Origin: Rheinheimera pacifica
Lineage (GTDB): Bacteria; Pseudomonadota; Gammaproteobacteria; Enterobacterales; Alteromonadaceae
DNA: 64,000 bases
Direction: 5' to 3'
Assembly (NCBI RefSeq): GCF_024809855.1
Contig: NZ_JANUEM010000012.1
Span: 1 to 64,000, forward strand
Part shown: piece after piece, positions 1-10,900 of the stretch
Position numbering within the stretch: the stretch's first letter is position 1
Layout of the letters: every line of letters starts with the position of its first letter
Program-made: the position numbers and the translations under genes
The notes under the pieces: generated by a model
What the model was told of the DNA's origin: nothing
What the model saw: the letters and a program-made list of their open reading frames with translations, nothing else
The model's database searches: none

Positions 1-71
1 GTTTTGTGGCTTATTAGTTTGGCGACCGATCTGATCGCGTAAACCGCATTGAGTTCCTTCGTTTTGGTGAT

Positions 72-278
72 CTACTGTTTGGAACAGTTATTTAGCCTGA
101 TATCTAAAGTAAATAATTCCTCCGCTTGCCAAGGCATCACAGAGTCACATCTATTAAAATAGTAAAAATCATCCTCAGATATATAACCCATATTCTTCAA
201 GGTTTTTTGTAGTACCTTCCTAGAGCGCAAGCTCTTTGAAACTAGATAAATTTTAATTTCTTCAACATAGTCGCTCAT
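72..278 (-). CDS. small hypothetical protein downstream of an rhs tip/immunity pair
   Basis: Encodes 68 residues rich in charged and aromatic residues, with no signal peptide or membrane segment. A GAGG ribosome binding site lies about 7 bases before the ATG, which supports translation. I do not recognise the family. It follows the SUKH immunity gene and repeat copy A on the same strand. Small orphan genes in that position of rhs loci are often further immunity genes or remnants of displaced tips, so that role is possible but only inferred from position. AT-rich like its rhs neighbours. Confidence 0.45.
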   Translation of the reverse strand: MSDYVEEIKIYLVSKSLRSRKVLQKTLKNMGYISEDDFYYFNRCDSVMPWQAEELFTLDIRLNNCSKQ

Positions 279-300
279 ATACTCGCCTCTGACATCTGTG

Positions 301-441
301 AAACAGAGAATCAGTTTATAAAAGAAAAAGCCATTAGAACTGGAAAACCGCCATATTTTTGATAGCCAGCAACCGAATATTGATTAAATCTCAAATAAAG
401 CTGGTTGATTTATTCATTCCGACCATGCGAACGTTATGAAC
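301..441. repeat. diverged direct repeat, copy A (partner at 3470-3617)
   Basis: About 141 bp aligns by eye over its whole length with 3470-3617 in the same orientation. Shared blocks include an AAACAGA-AATCAG start, TAAAAGA, AACCGCCA, CAACCG, TTAAAT-TCAAA and an end reading CATGCGAACG-TATGAAC. Similarity stops abruptly at both ends. It lies between the immunity gene and the small ORF at 72-278. Confidence 0.7.
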
Positions 442-459
442 TCAACAACGGGAAGCCAA

Positions 460-882
460 CTAACTTTCTTCAATCCACACAACTTTAATCCATGTAGCTA
501 AATCTGGCCAGAGCTCATCAGTTGTGCCGTTATGTGACCAAAAACACACTTTCCCATTTTCAATCAAACAATAATAGTCCCCATTATCTTCGCATATTGG
601 CAACCAGCCATTTGGTAAACCCATTTCTCTAGCTTCAGACAAGGCAATGGCAAGTTCGCTGGTGGCATCACCACTTTCAGTAACAATCAGTGGATTTAAG
701 ACTCCCACAAATACGTCACTCGCCTGCTTTAGAAACTTCCTGTAATCATCTGAAAATCGAAATCCGATTTTAGCTTCATACTTATCCAGCAGCTTGTCAT
801 CAGGTAGTTTAGGTTTCCTCGGCGTATCAATGGAAAGCGCCTTCAACTCTTTAATAACATCATCAATATAATAGGCCATCAT
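460..882 (-). CDS. SMI1/KNR4 (SUKH) family immunity protein
   Basis: The 140-residue protein has the SUKH layout: an N-terminal helix, a LPDD...L..YE..IGFRFSDDYRKFLK motif core around residues 25-52, and a tryptophan- and acid-rich C-terminal half with GWLPICEDNGDYYCL and FWSHNGTTD. SUKH proteins are known immunity proteins for polymorphic toxins, especially nuclease tips of Rhs and CDI systems. The gene starts 6 bases after the stop of the Rhs nuclease tip (889-2448), the usual toxin-then-immunity order, so it most likely neutralises that tip. Cytosolic. Confident about family; the cognate pairing is inferred from adjacency. Confidence 0.85.
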   Translation of the reverse strand: MMAYYIDDVIKELKALSIDTPRKPKLPDDKLLDKYEAKIGFRFSDDYRKFLKQASDVFVGVLNPLIVTESGDATSELAIALSEAREMGLPNGWLPICEDNGDYYCLIENGKVCFWSHNGTTDELWPDLATWIKVVWIEES

Positions 883-888
883 CAGCTC

Positions 889-2448
889 CTAAAAATCATT
901 TGCTCGTGACTTCCAATACTCAGAGCGCCACTTATTAAAGTCTGCACGATTTATTCCGGATTGAGTAGTGGACGGGTTTATGTGAATAATATTGCTATTC
1001 CGTTGATGGAATGTTTGGCTAACCTCGGCGATAGCACCTTCGTGACGTTGAGTCATGTGATGTAAGTTAATTGGTTTCCCATCAGGGCCAATAGGAGCAC
1101 GACCAGAACGCATTAACTCCACGTTTGTTAGGCCAGTACGAGAATCCGTCAACTTAGGATTAATGAGATCGTTTCGCTGAAAAACCTTGTTCCCGTTAAA
1201 CATCTTAGAGTTAGCCCAGAATTTTCTTCCACTGCCTGCAATATTTTCTAGTGTATGCCCAACGGTTTTAAATCTCCCCGCAATAACTGCAACGGTAGCA
1301 GCACTCATCCCCGCCCATTCGCCATAACTGCCTGCTATTAGGGCTTCTGATGCAGCATTTATGCCTGTCAGGTCTGTTAACGTACCACCATCAATCCATC
1401 CGCCTGAGTTTTGAGTGATTACATCAGCAGCTCCAGCTACCGCTCCTGAAACAACCTCACCACGATGGTCCCAGAACGAGTTCCACATAAAGGATATCGC
1501 TTCAGATGTAGATGCACCTTGCTGACCATTTCTACCAGATGATGCAACATTTGTTGTATTTAGTTGGCTGCCAATATCTGTAGTTGCTTGATTTGGTATC
1601 TGCCGAGTTGATGTAGCACCATTTCCTGGGCCAGTGTTTTCCCTTGGCCGCCCATCTGGACCTGAACCACCACTACCACTTTTCCCTGAGCTGTCTTGAT
1701 TACTAGGCGCACCACCACAGTCAACAACGCTCTTTCCGTTCTGACAGATTATTATCTCTGCCGCATAGCCTGTAGGGTCTGTCCCCGCCAACGGGTTATT
1801 CATAATGTATGAATACGGGTTAAGTGATTGGCTGTTACCCGGACTTTGAATTACCGGGTCAACACTTAAGAACCTGCCGAGGTTGTAATCATACGCCCGG
1901 CCGTTCATATGGATTAACTCTACCTCATCCAAATGCCGATGGTCGGTAAAACCATTACGGCTTAATGTGAGGTTTTGCAGCCTTGGCGGCGTAAGGGTAT
2001 TGCCATCTGTCGCTCTGGGTTTACCAAATGCATCAAACATCCGCCGGTCGGTTACCTGGCCGTTATGGTCGGTGTAGGTTAAGGTGCTGCCTAAACGGTC
2101 TTTATGCGTATAGCGTATTTGGTGCTGGTTGGTCGCATCGTATTTAATAATAGCGATGTCTTGCAGGTATATTCGCCAGTTGCCGTTGCTTTCTTCTTCA
2201 TACAGCTTGTCTATCTCGTAAGTGGTTACACCGTTGCGGACTTCTTTTAACCGCTCCAGGTTAGCACCATAGGTAAAGGCGAAGCTGTTGCCGCTTCGGC
2301 TTATCTGTGTGGGCTGTTTAAAGCTGTTGTAACTGATACTTAAGCCGTCTCCTGCGGTTAAGTTGCCCTGGTTGTCGTAGCTAAAGTTTACGATGCTGTT
2401 ATTCAGTTTTACGACTTGCCGTACGGCGTTGGCACCGTGTAGCTCACA
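889..2448 (-). CDS. Rhs/YD-repeat protein, C-terminal fragment with LHH-motif nuclease tip (5'-truncated)
   Basis: The open frame reads from about 2448, through the YD-repeat motifs (FSYDNQGNLTAGDG, RYTHKDRLGS) and the Rhs core end GRAYDYNLGRFLSVDP and NPLAGTDPTGY, into a variable tip of about 290 residues. The tip ends in GPDGKPINLHHMTQRHEG...FNKWRSEYW. This is the LHH signature of HNH/Endo VII-superfamily toxin nucleases, so the tip is predicted to cut DNA. A full Rhs protein is well over 1000 residues. Here the upstream part is missing, and the frame meets a stop at 2449-2451 where rhs similarity ends at the transposase segment. An internal ATG at 2040 begins at the last core repeat, but whether the tip is translated alone is unknown. 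The SUKH gene downstream is the likely immunity gene. Probably a displaced or disabled rhs tip. Confidence 0.85.
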   Translation of the reverse strand, partial: CELHGANAVRQVVKLNNSIVNFSYDNQGNLTAGDGLSISYNSFKQPTQISRSGNSFAFTYGANLERLKEVRNGVTTYEIDKLYEEESNGNWRIYLQDIAIIKYDATNQHQIRYTHKDRLGSTLTYTDHNGQVTDRRMFDAFGKPRATDGNTLTPPRLQNLTLSRNGFTDHRHLDEVELIHMNGRAYDYNLGRFLSVDPVIQSPGNSQSLNPYSYIMNNPLAGTDPTGYAAEIIICQNGKSVVDCGGAPSNQDSSGKSGSGGSGPDGRPRENTGPGNGATSTRQIPNQATTDIGSQLNTTNVASSGRNGQQGASTSEAISFMWNSFWDHRGEVVSGAVAGAADVITQNSGGWIDGGTLTDLTGINAASEALIAGSYGEWAGMSAATVAVIAGRFKTVGHTLENIAGSGRKFWANSKMFNGNKVFQRNDLINPKLTDSRTGLTNVELMRSGRAPIGPDGKPINLHHMTQRHEGAIAEVSQTFHQRNSNIIHINPSTTQSGINRADFNKWRSEYWKSRANDF

Positions 2449-3403
2449 TCATGCTACGCTGGTTTTATTTTGGAAAAGCTTCTTGTCCTGCCTGATTAAA
2501 TACTGGCACTTTTTACGTCAATTACTATGGGAAACGGTGCGGGTATTTTTGCTCAGTATCAACCCATGTTTTACCAGAAAGCCAACTAAACCTTTTTATG
2601 CCAGACCCATTTCAGCAACATTGTCAGTTCGGCCCTATTATAAGAACCGGAAAAAGCCGCAGTGGATTATCGACAAGGTATTATATCTGGCCGCCATTTC
2701 CGGCTACGGGGCTGGTAAAGTGGCTGAACTCTTTAACCAACGCTACGGCCATAATGGTGATAGTGTCAGCAAAACCTTTGTTTATTATCAGATAAAAAAT
2801 CAGCAGTACCAGATACGCATTCTACGCCGAAACATTAGAAACAAACCTCCCGGAACTACACCGGTTAACCAAGCCTGGGGCATGGATTTAACGACAGTAA
2901 CGCTGAATAAACGGCAAAAGCTGCTTCTGGGTATTGTTGACCACGGCTCAAGGCTGAACCTGAAACTACAGCAACTGAAGTCAAAACACTCCGCTGCTAT
3001 TATGCTGGAAGTGGTGCAGACAATAAGGCACTTCGGCTTTCCCAAGTTTATCCGAACTGACAACGAGGCCTGCTTTAACTCATGGTGGCTAAATAGTTGC
3101 CTGAAATTATTGGGCATTAAACACCAAACTACGAACATTGCCAGCCCCTGGATGAACGGACGTATCGAACGATTTTTCGGCACCCTTAAAGAAAAGTTCA
3201 GACAACTGGATTTTAACCACTGCCATCTTCAGACCGAACTGGATATTTACCGCGTCTGGTATAACAGCATACGAACCCATTCCAATCTCGGTGGTTTAAC
3301 TCCCACCGAAGTCTGGCGTGGTAAGCAAAACACAAATGCAGAACAAGCCAAGTGGGTCAGCGCTTGGCAAGGCGTGTTATGTGGCTATTATATGCCGGAT
3401 TAA
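2393..3403 (+). CDS. DDE integrase-core (rve) transposase inserted in the rhs locus
   Basis: The conserved part carries the three acidic residues of a retroviral-type integrase core: Asp in WGMDLTTVTL, Asp in FIRTDNEACF and Glu in NGRIERFFGTLKEK. The last two are separated by exactly 35 residues, the classic D(35)E spacing of IS3/IS481-like transposases. A helix-turn-helix-like stretch (SGYGAGKVAELFNQRYG) precedes it. The longest frame starts at 2393, but its first 18 or so codons are antisense to the rhs core, so the native start is probably beyond 2450, for example TTG at 2483. I found no convincing terminal inverted repeats or target duplication, so the element may be incomplete. Confidence 0.75.
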   Translation: MLLFSFTTCRTALAPCSSHHATLVLFWKSFLSCLIKYWHFLRQLLWETVRVFLLSINPCFTRKPTKPFYARPISATLSVRPYYKNRKKPQWIIDKVLYLAAISGYGAGKVAELFNQRYGHNGDSVSKTFVYYQIKNQQYQIRILRRNIRNKPPGTTPVNQAWGMDLTTVTLNKRQKLLLGIVDHGSRLNLKLQQLKSKHSAAIMLEVVQTIRHFGFPKFIRTDNEACFNSWWLNSCLKLLGIKHQTTNIASPWMNGRIERFFGTLKEKFRQLDFNHCHLQTELDIYRVWYNSIRTHSNLGGLTPTEVWRGKQNTNAEQAKWVSAWQGVLCGYYMPD

Positions 3404-3469
3404 CAACAACCATGTTCCGGCAGGTAAAAAAACAGCGTTCACACAGAATGCCGCTTTCCCCTGCTTGGA

Positions 3470-3617
3470 AAACAGAAAATCAGCTTGTAAAAGAGCAAAA
3501 GCGATTAAAAACCTGCATAAACCGCCAGACTTTTAATTGCCGACAACCGGAAATTGTTTAAATATCAAACAAAATCCGGCTGTTTTTATCCACCCCAATC
3601 ATGCGAACGGTATGAAC
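3470..3617. repeat. diverged direct repeat, copy B (partner at 301-441)
   Basis: About 148 bp matching copy A in the same orientation. It overlaps the 3' end of the rhs-like signal-peptide fragment (3586-3711), which runs into the repeat and stops inside it. Together with copy A it brackets the rhs tip, SUKH gene and transposase. Confidence 0.7.
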
Positions 3618-3711
3618 GGGACATATTGGTAGAGGTAGGGTACTGGGTAAAGCTAACTGCCTGGCTAGCCAATGGAAATACAAACAATAATGCTAATATC
3701 CAACGTCGCAT
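3586..3711 (-). pseudogene. signal-peptide N-terminal fragment, probably of the rhs gene
   Basis: A 41-residue frame opens with ATG at 3711 behind a good GAGG site. It starts MRRWILALLFVFPLASQAVS, a clear Sec signal peptide (arginines, hydrophobic core, A-S-Q-A cleavage region), followed by FTQYPTSTNMSRSY and a stop about 20 residues later inside repeat copy B. It lies on the same strand and upstream of the rhs core fragment, so I infer that it is the original N-terminus of the rhs gene, cut off by a deletion or cassette insertion. Too short to be functional by itself. The remaining gap 3712-4032 shows no gene. Confidence 0.5.
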
Positions 3712-4032
3712 ACTTCCTCATCCTTGAATAATAATGCCCCTGAATGACGAAGCATTTTGTACACAACGCAAAGTTGTAATTTATTTCTGCAAAATAAGCA
3801 AATTAATTTTATTTTGATATTAACAAACAATAGTTATGTAACGGAAACTACAAAAAATGAGTTATCGGCTCAATGTAGAATGTGATCCGCCATACCTGGC
3901 CCCACAGTGCGTTTTGATAAACCTTACACGATTCGGTTAAACCCTCGTCATCAGCGGTATATCTGCTTTAATTGAAAGCCTTTGGTGCGAACGAGGGCAA
4001 TATCGGCCAAAATAATTAAGCGAAACAGCCGT

Positions 4033-4521
4033 TTAAGATTTACTCTTGCTGCGATCCGCCTCCGGCCATTCGGCAAACACCGCTTTAAGCGTGCGCGAGC
4101 GTAGCAACCACAAACAGCCAACCATTATCAGCACTGGCGATAATATACGCCAGGGAGCGTCCAGCATCACCTGTGATGGCAAATGTAATATGGTTAATAG
4201 CAGATCCGGCACGGCTACAAACAGCATTAAACCGCGGCCAAAGCGCCAGATATGGCGCCATCCGGCATAGCCTTTCGGTTTACGCTGGCTAAGGGCGGCA
4301 ATAAGCAACAGCAGCGGGGCGGCCACTGCACAGGCAAGGATAAAATCAGCCTGGCGCGGATAAAACAGCGCCAGCATATCGCGCTGTGCCTGCGGCAGGG
4401 TTAACACCAGTACCCAGCAGATATAAGGCCGTAGTAGTAGCAGTAATAACCAGTAAAAACGCAGCGGCACTTTATGCAGGCCGTTATCGTCCAGCACCGG
4501 CCATAGCTGTTGTGGTGTCAT
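4033..4521 (-). CDS. DUF2919 (YfeZ-like) membrane protein
   Basis: The 162-residue protein starts with a short polar part, then four hydrophobic segments (about residues 20-42, 58-80, 97-112 and 124-142), consistent with an inner-membrane protein. Sequence style and length match the DUF2919 family, whose function is unknown. Its ATG overlaps the stop of the DUF3392 gene by four bases, so the two are translationally coupled and probably co-transcribed with ligA upstream. The C-terminus is basic and serine-rich. Confidence 0.7.
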   Translation of the reverse strand: MTPQQLWPVLDDNGLHKVPLRFYWLLLLLLRPYICWVLVLTLPQAQRDMLALFYPRQADFILACAVAAPLLLLIAALSQRKPKGYAGWRHIWRFGRGLMLFVAVPDLLLTILHLPSQVMLDAPWRILSPVLIMVGCLWLLRSRTLKAVFAEWPEADRSKSKS

Positions 4522-4853
4522 AACTGGCGCTTACGTTGTGCCAGTATGCCCAGCAAGGTAAAAATTGCCAGGCAAACCCACGGCAGCCACAGGTTAGTTA
4601 CTTTACCAAGCTGGCCAGCTACCAGCGGTGTCAGTAAAATTGTCAGGGCGCCATAGCCAAAAGCGCACAGCAGAATAAAAATACCGGTACGCCAGATAAA
4701 ATGCATATTGGCAATCTGGCGGCGTACAAAGCGGTTTAAATCATCACCAAATACCACCAGGCAGGTTGCCACCATAGCCAGGGCAATATCCCGCACATAA
4801 GGCCGGAAAAAGCTGCCCCAATCCAATAACAACTGATAAAGAAAATCCGGCAT
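4518..4853 (-). CDS. DUF3392 family membrane protein
   Basis: Encodes 111 residues with three hydrophobic segments (about 20-38, 53-75 and 85-103), matching DUF3392, a gammaproteobacterial inner-membrane family of unknown function. It starts 1 base after the ligA stop and overlaps the DUF2919 gene at its own end, so ligA, DUF3392 and DUF2919 form one tight transcription unit. Confidence 0.75.
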   Translation of the reverse strand: MPDFLYQLLLDWGSFFRPYVRDIALAMVATCLVVFGDDLNRFVRRQIANMHFIWRTGIFILLCAFGYGALTILLTPLVAGQLGKVTNLWLPWVCLAIFTLLGILAQRKRQL

Positions 4854-4854
4854 C

Positions 4855-6996
<2,142 letters not shown>

Positions 6997-7902
6997 TTAG
7001 CCGTGTATCAAACGCTGGCGCTGAAATTCGCGGATTTTATCTACATAGTGCCGCACGGTTTGTACTGTTAACACGCTGCGCTGGCCATCCAGTACCTGGC
7101 CGCCGAACTCTTCTGCCAGTTTTTTTGCCGCATTGTGCATCAGATTAAAGTTTTGTAGCGGCTCGCCCGGGCCAGGTAGTGTCATAAATAAACTTACACC
7201 ACGGGTGCCCAGTTTTTCGATGTTTTCCAAATCAAAAGTGCCGGGGTTAAACATATTGGCCAGGCTGAATAACACCGCGCCCGAGCCTGCGCTGTCCGTA
7301 TGGCGGTGGAAAATATCCATTTCGCCGTATTTAAAGCCCAGTGTCAGTAATGACGACAGCAGATCCGGCCCTTTCATCTCTTTGTCTTCGGGTAACAATA
7401 CATACAGGATCAGCACTTCGGCTGGCTCTTCTTCCGCAACGGCTTCGGTTTGCGGCTCCGCCTCTGGTTCAGCCTCAACAGCATAATCGGCCTCTGCGTG
7501 CAGCCTGGGCTCATCGTCATCGGCCAGCGCTGAGAAATTCAGTTGCGGCTCTTTGGGCTCGTCAAACTGCAGTTCGCTTTGTACTTCAGCCTTTACCGGC
7601 GAGGCTGGCTGGCGCTTTATTGCTGCAGTTTCAGCACGTTTAAACGCCGGCGTTTTTGCCGGTGAAACGGCAGGCTTTACTGCTGCAGTTCTCTCGCCAG
7701 CCTTTACCACCCGCACAGCACCTACACCCAGCTCATCAAAGCCATCTGCTTTTTCATCCGCGGCATTACCCGCTTGCTCATCGTAATACCGGTGTTTGGG
7801 CTGGCCGGCGTTTTTACGCACTGTCCATAAGCCATGCAACAACAATGCACCTAATACCAGGGCGCCGATAATAATAAAAACCAAACGTAATTCGTCAGCC
7901 AT
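6997..7902 (-). CDS. zipA: cell division protein ZipA
   Basis: Anchors FtsZ to the inner membrane at the division septum. The 301-residue protein shows the ZipA plan: an N-terminal transmembrane helix (about residues 5-25, LVFIIIGALVLGALLLHGLW), then a basic and acidic, Ala/Pro/Glu-rich linker (about 30-155), then a globular FtsZ-binding domain (about 160-295). The domain includes ILYVLLPEDKEMKGPDLLSS and VSLFMTLPGPGEPLQNFN. It lies 14 bases after smc on the same strand and before ligA, the usual smc-zipA-ligA order of gammaproteobacteria. A good AAAGG site precedes the ATG. Confidence 0.96.
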   Translation of the reverse strand: MADELRLVFIIIGALVLGALLLHGLWTVRKNAGQPKHRYYDEQAGNAADEKADGFDELGVGAVRVVKAGERTAAVKPAVSPAKTPAFKRAETAAIKRQPASPVKAEVQSELQFDEPKEPQLNFSALADDDEPRLHAEADYAVEAEPEAEPQTEAVAEEEPAEVLILYVLLPEDKEMKGPDLLSSLLTLGFKYGEMDIFHRHTDSAGSGAVLFSLANMFNPGTFDLENIEKLGTRGVSLFMTLPGPGEPLQNFNLMHNAAKKLAEEFGGQVLDGQRSVLTVQTVRHYVDKIREFQRQRLIHG

Positions 7903-7916
7903 AAGGTTACCTTTAA

Positions 7917-10900
7917 TTAAGAGGCTGCTGCCATTTTAACAGCATCATCCACATCGACAGCAACAACACGTGACACGCCGGGCTCCTGCATTGTCACGCC
8001 CATTAACTGTGCCGCCATTTCCATGGCAATTTTATTGTGGCTAATATAAATAAATTGTACTGTTTCTGACATTTCCCGCACCAGATTGCAAAACCGGCCA
8101 ACGTTGGCGTCGTCCAGTGGCGCATCTACTTCATCTAACATACAAAATGGCGCCGGATTAAGCCGGAAAATCGAAAACACCAATGATAAAGCGGTTAAGG
8201 CTTTTTCACCACCCGATAATAAATGTATTGTACTGTTTTTTTTACCCGGCGGTCGCGCCATGATAGTAACACCGGTTTCCAGTAAGTCATCCTCGGTTAG
8301 GGCTAAATAAGCACTGCCGCCGCCAAATACTTTCGGAAACAGCGTTTTTAAGCCTTCGTTTACCTGCTCAAAGGTGTCTTTAAACTTCTGCCGGGTTTCT
8401 TTATCTATTTTGCGAATGGCTGTTTCCAGTGTTTCCATCGCTGAGGTTAAGTCGGCATTCTGCGCATCCAGATACTGCTTGCGCTCGGCCTGCTGTTCGT
8501 ACTCTTCAATAGCCGCCAGGTTTATAGGCCCAAGCCGGCCAACTGCGTCAACGGTTTTATCCAGTTGCTGCTGCCATACCGCCTCTTCGGCATCTGCTGG
8601 CAATTGCGGCAAAATATCTTTCATACTGGCTTGCTGCTCACGCAGTAACTCCAGCATATTGTTAGCGCGCACACGGTAGCCTTCGCTATCAAGGCGTAGC
8701 TCTTCAAGTTCGCTGCGTTTTTTGTTCAGTATTTGCACTACACCATGCTGCCCCTGCTCTAACTGGCGGATTTGTTGCTCGGTAGCGCCCAGCAATTCCT
8801 GCTGTGCAATCATCTGTTGTTCAGCCTCTTCGCGCTCCAGCAGGCTTTGTTGCAGTTGCTCCTGCAATATCAGCTCGGGCTCGTCGTCTGGCTGCAATTT
8901 ATTACTTAGCTGGTTTAGCTGCTCCTGCAATTGTTGTTGTTGCACTTTGGCCCGCTGCAGGCTTTGCTGCAGCGCATGCAATTGTTGCTCGGCGACTTTT
9001 TGCTGCATCAGTAATTGTTGTTGCTGGCTACGCTTTTGTTCAAACTGTGCACGCAGTTGCTGTAACTGCTGCTGTTGTATGCCGCTTTGGCTGTGCAGCA
9101 ACTGCTGCCCGGCTTCATGCTCAAGTAACTGCTCAGCGCTGTGCTCTTGTGCCAGCATAAGCTGCTCTATGCTTTCTTCCAGCTGCGCCTGGCGCAATTG
9201 CAGGTGTTCGCGCTCGGTTGCCAGTTTTTGCGCCTGCTTCTGTGTTTGCTGCAGCTCTTGCTGAGCGAGCAACAAGCCGGTTTGTTGCTGTTGTAGTTGC
9301 CGCTGCATCTGCTGCAAAGTTTGCAACGCCTGTTGCAGCTTATCAGCAGCGTGTTGCTGCACCTGCTGTTGAGCGGCGAACTGAGCGGTAATGCTTTGCT
9401 GTTGCTGCTGTGCTGCGGCCAGTTCAGTAACCAGTTGTGTTAAACGTTCCTGGCGCAGTAAATAGCTGTCTTGTGCGGCGGCACTGGCCAGCAGTGCCCA
9501 GTTGCTGCCAAGCCAGTAACCCTGCGGGCAAATAACTGACTGTCCGGCTTTAAGAGCTGCAACACTCTGCTGCGCTGCGGTTAAAGTTTCTGACAATAAA
9601 ATATGGTTAAAACTGTCGGGATAAACGCCTGCCAGTATCACCTCGGCCAGCGTGCCTGCTACGGCAGGCTGCGTATTAGCCATGACTACAGTAGCCGGTT
9701 GCGCCGGAAGCTGTGCAGCAACAGTCGCATGCTGCAACTGCCCCAACACCAGTGCAACGGCAGCAGCCCAGCCGGGTTTAACCTGCAACTGGCGCAACAA
9801 TTGTTGTTGCTCGTTGTCCTGCTGCTGTTGTTGTTGCTGTAATTTTTGCTGTTCGCGCTGCAGCATCTGCAGCTCACTGTTAGCGTTTAGCAGCTCCGCT
9901 TCCAGTTGTCGGCTTAGCTGCTCATGTTGCTGTAACGCTGCCTCTGCCTGGCTATGCTCTTGCGTACGTTGCTGTAGCAACTCTGTGGTCTTTTCAAGTT
10001 CAGCAGTTAGCTTGCTGATGCGCTGCTGCAGCGGTTCAAGTGACAGCTCTGCGGTTTCCTGCTGCAGTTGCTGCTGGTGTTGCTGCAACTGGTTTAGTTG
10101 TTGCTGCTGGTTTTGTAACTGCAGCTGTTGTTGTTGCTGCTGTTGTTGCAGGCGAAAATGCTGCTGTTGCCAGTGCTGAAATGCCTGCTGCTGTTGTAGT
10201 TGTTCATCTTCAAGTTGCTGCAGTTGTTGACTAAGTTCGTCCAACTGCTCACTAAGCAAGGCCAGTTGTGGTTCATCTTGTTGTAACTGCTCTTGCAACT
10301 CTGCCTGTTGCGCCTGCTCGGTGGCGATAAAATCTTCAGCCTGGCTCAGGCTGTGTTTAGCCTGCTGCATTTGCGCACTGAGCGTTTGCTGTTGCTGACG
10401 CTGATGCAAAATTTGCTGTTCCAGACGGCTGATAGTGGCACCTTGCTGATAAAACCGGCTTTGCACCTGATCCAACTGCTGTCTGCCTTCCTGCGCCTGC
10501 TGTTTTAATTCCAGCAATACGCGCTGATCACCCAGCTCCTGCGACTGGTATTTTTCCAGTTCGGTTTGCTGTTGCTGTAACTGCTTGTCCAGTGCAGTAA
10601 GCCGGTTACTGTAATGCAGCCATTTTATCGTTGTCAGCTCTGCTTTTAATTTACGCTCTTGCGCTTTTAGCTCTTTATAACGCTGTGCTGCTGTGGCCTG
10701 GCGTTTTAACTTTTCAATGTTTTTACCCAGTTCTTCACGCACATCAGCCAGCCGGTCGAGGTTTTCGCGGGTGTGTTTAATACGGTTTTCAGTTTCGCGG
10801 CGCCGCTCTTTATATTTGGAAATACCAGCGGCTTCTTCGATAAACACCCGCAGCTCTTGCGGCCGGGACTCTATAAGACGCGAAATCATGCCCTGTTCAA

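Noticed and set aside
2800-3183. 127-codon minus-strand frame opposite the transposase
   Set aside because: Shadow of the transposase. The plus frame has all catalytic motifs; the minus frame has no family features.
9780-10230. Short tandem CTG/TTG repeats resembling a repeat array
   Set aside because: Explained by glutamine codons in smc. No spacer-repeat periodicity, so not a CRISPR array.
8722-10234. Long cysteine-, alanine- or leucine-rich open frames on the plus strand
   Set aside because: They are antisense to the CAG/CAA-rich smc coiled coils. CTG/TTG repeats give Cys, Leu or Ala runs without real protein character.
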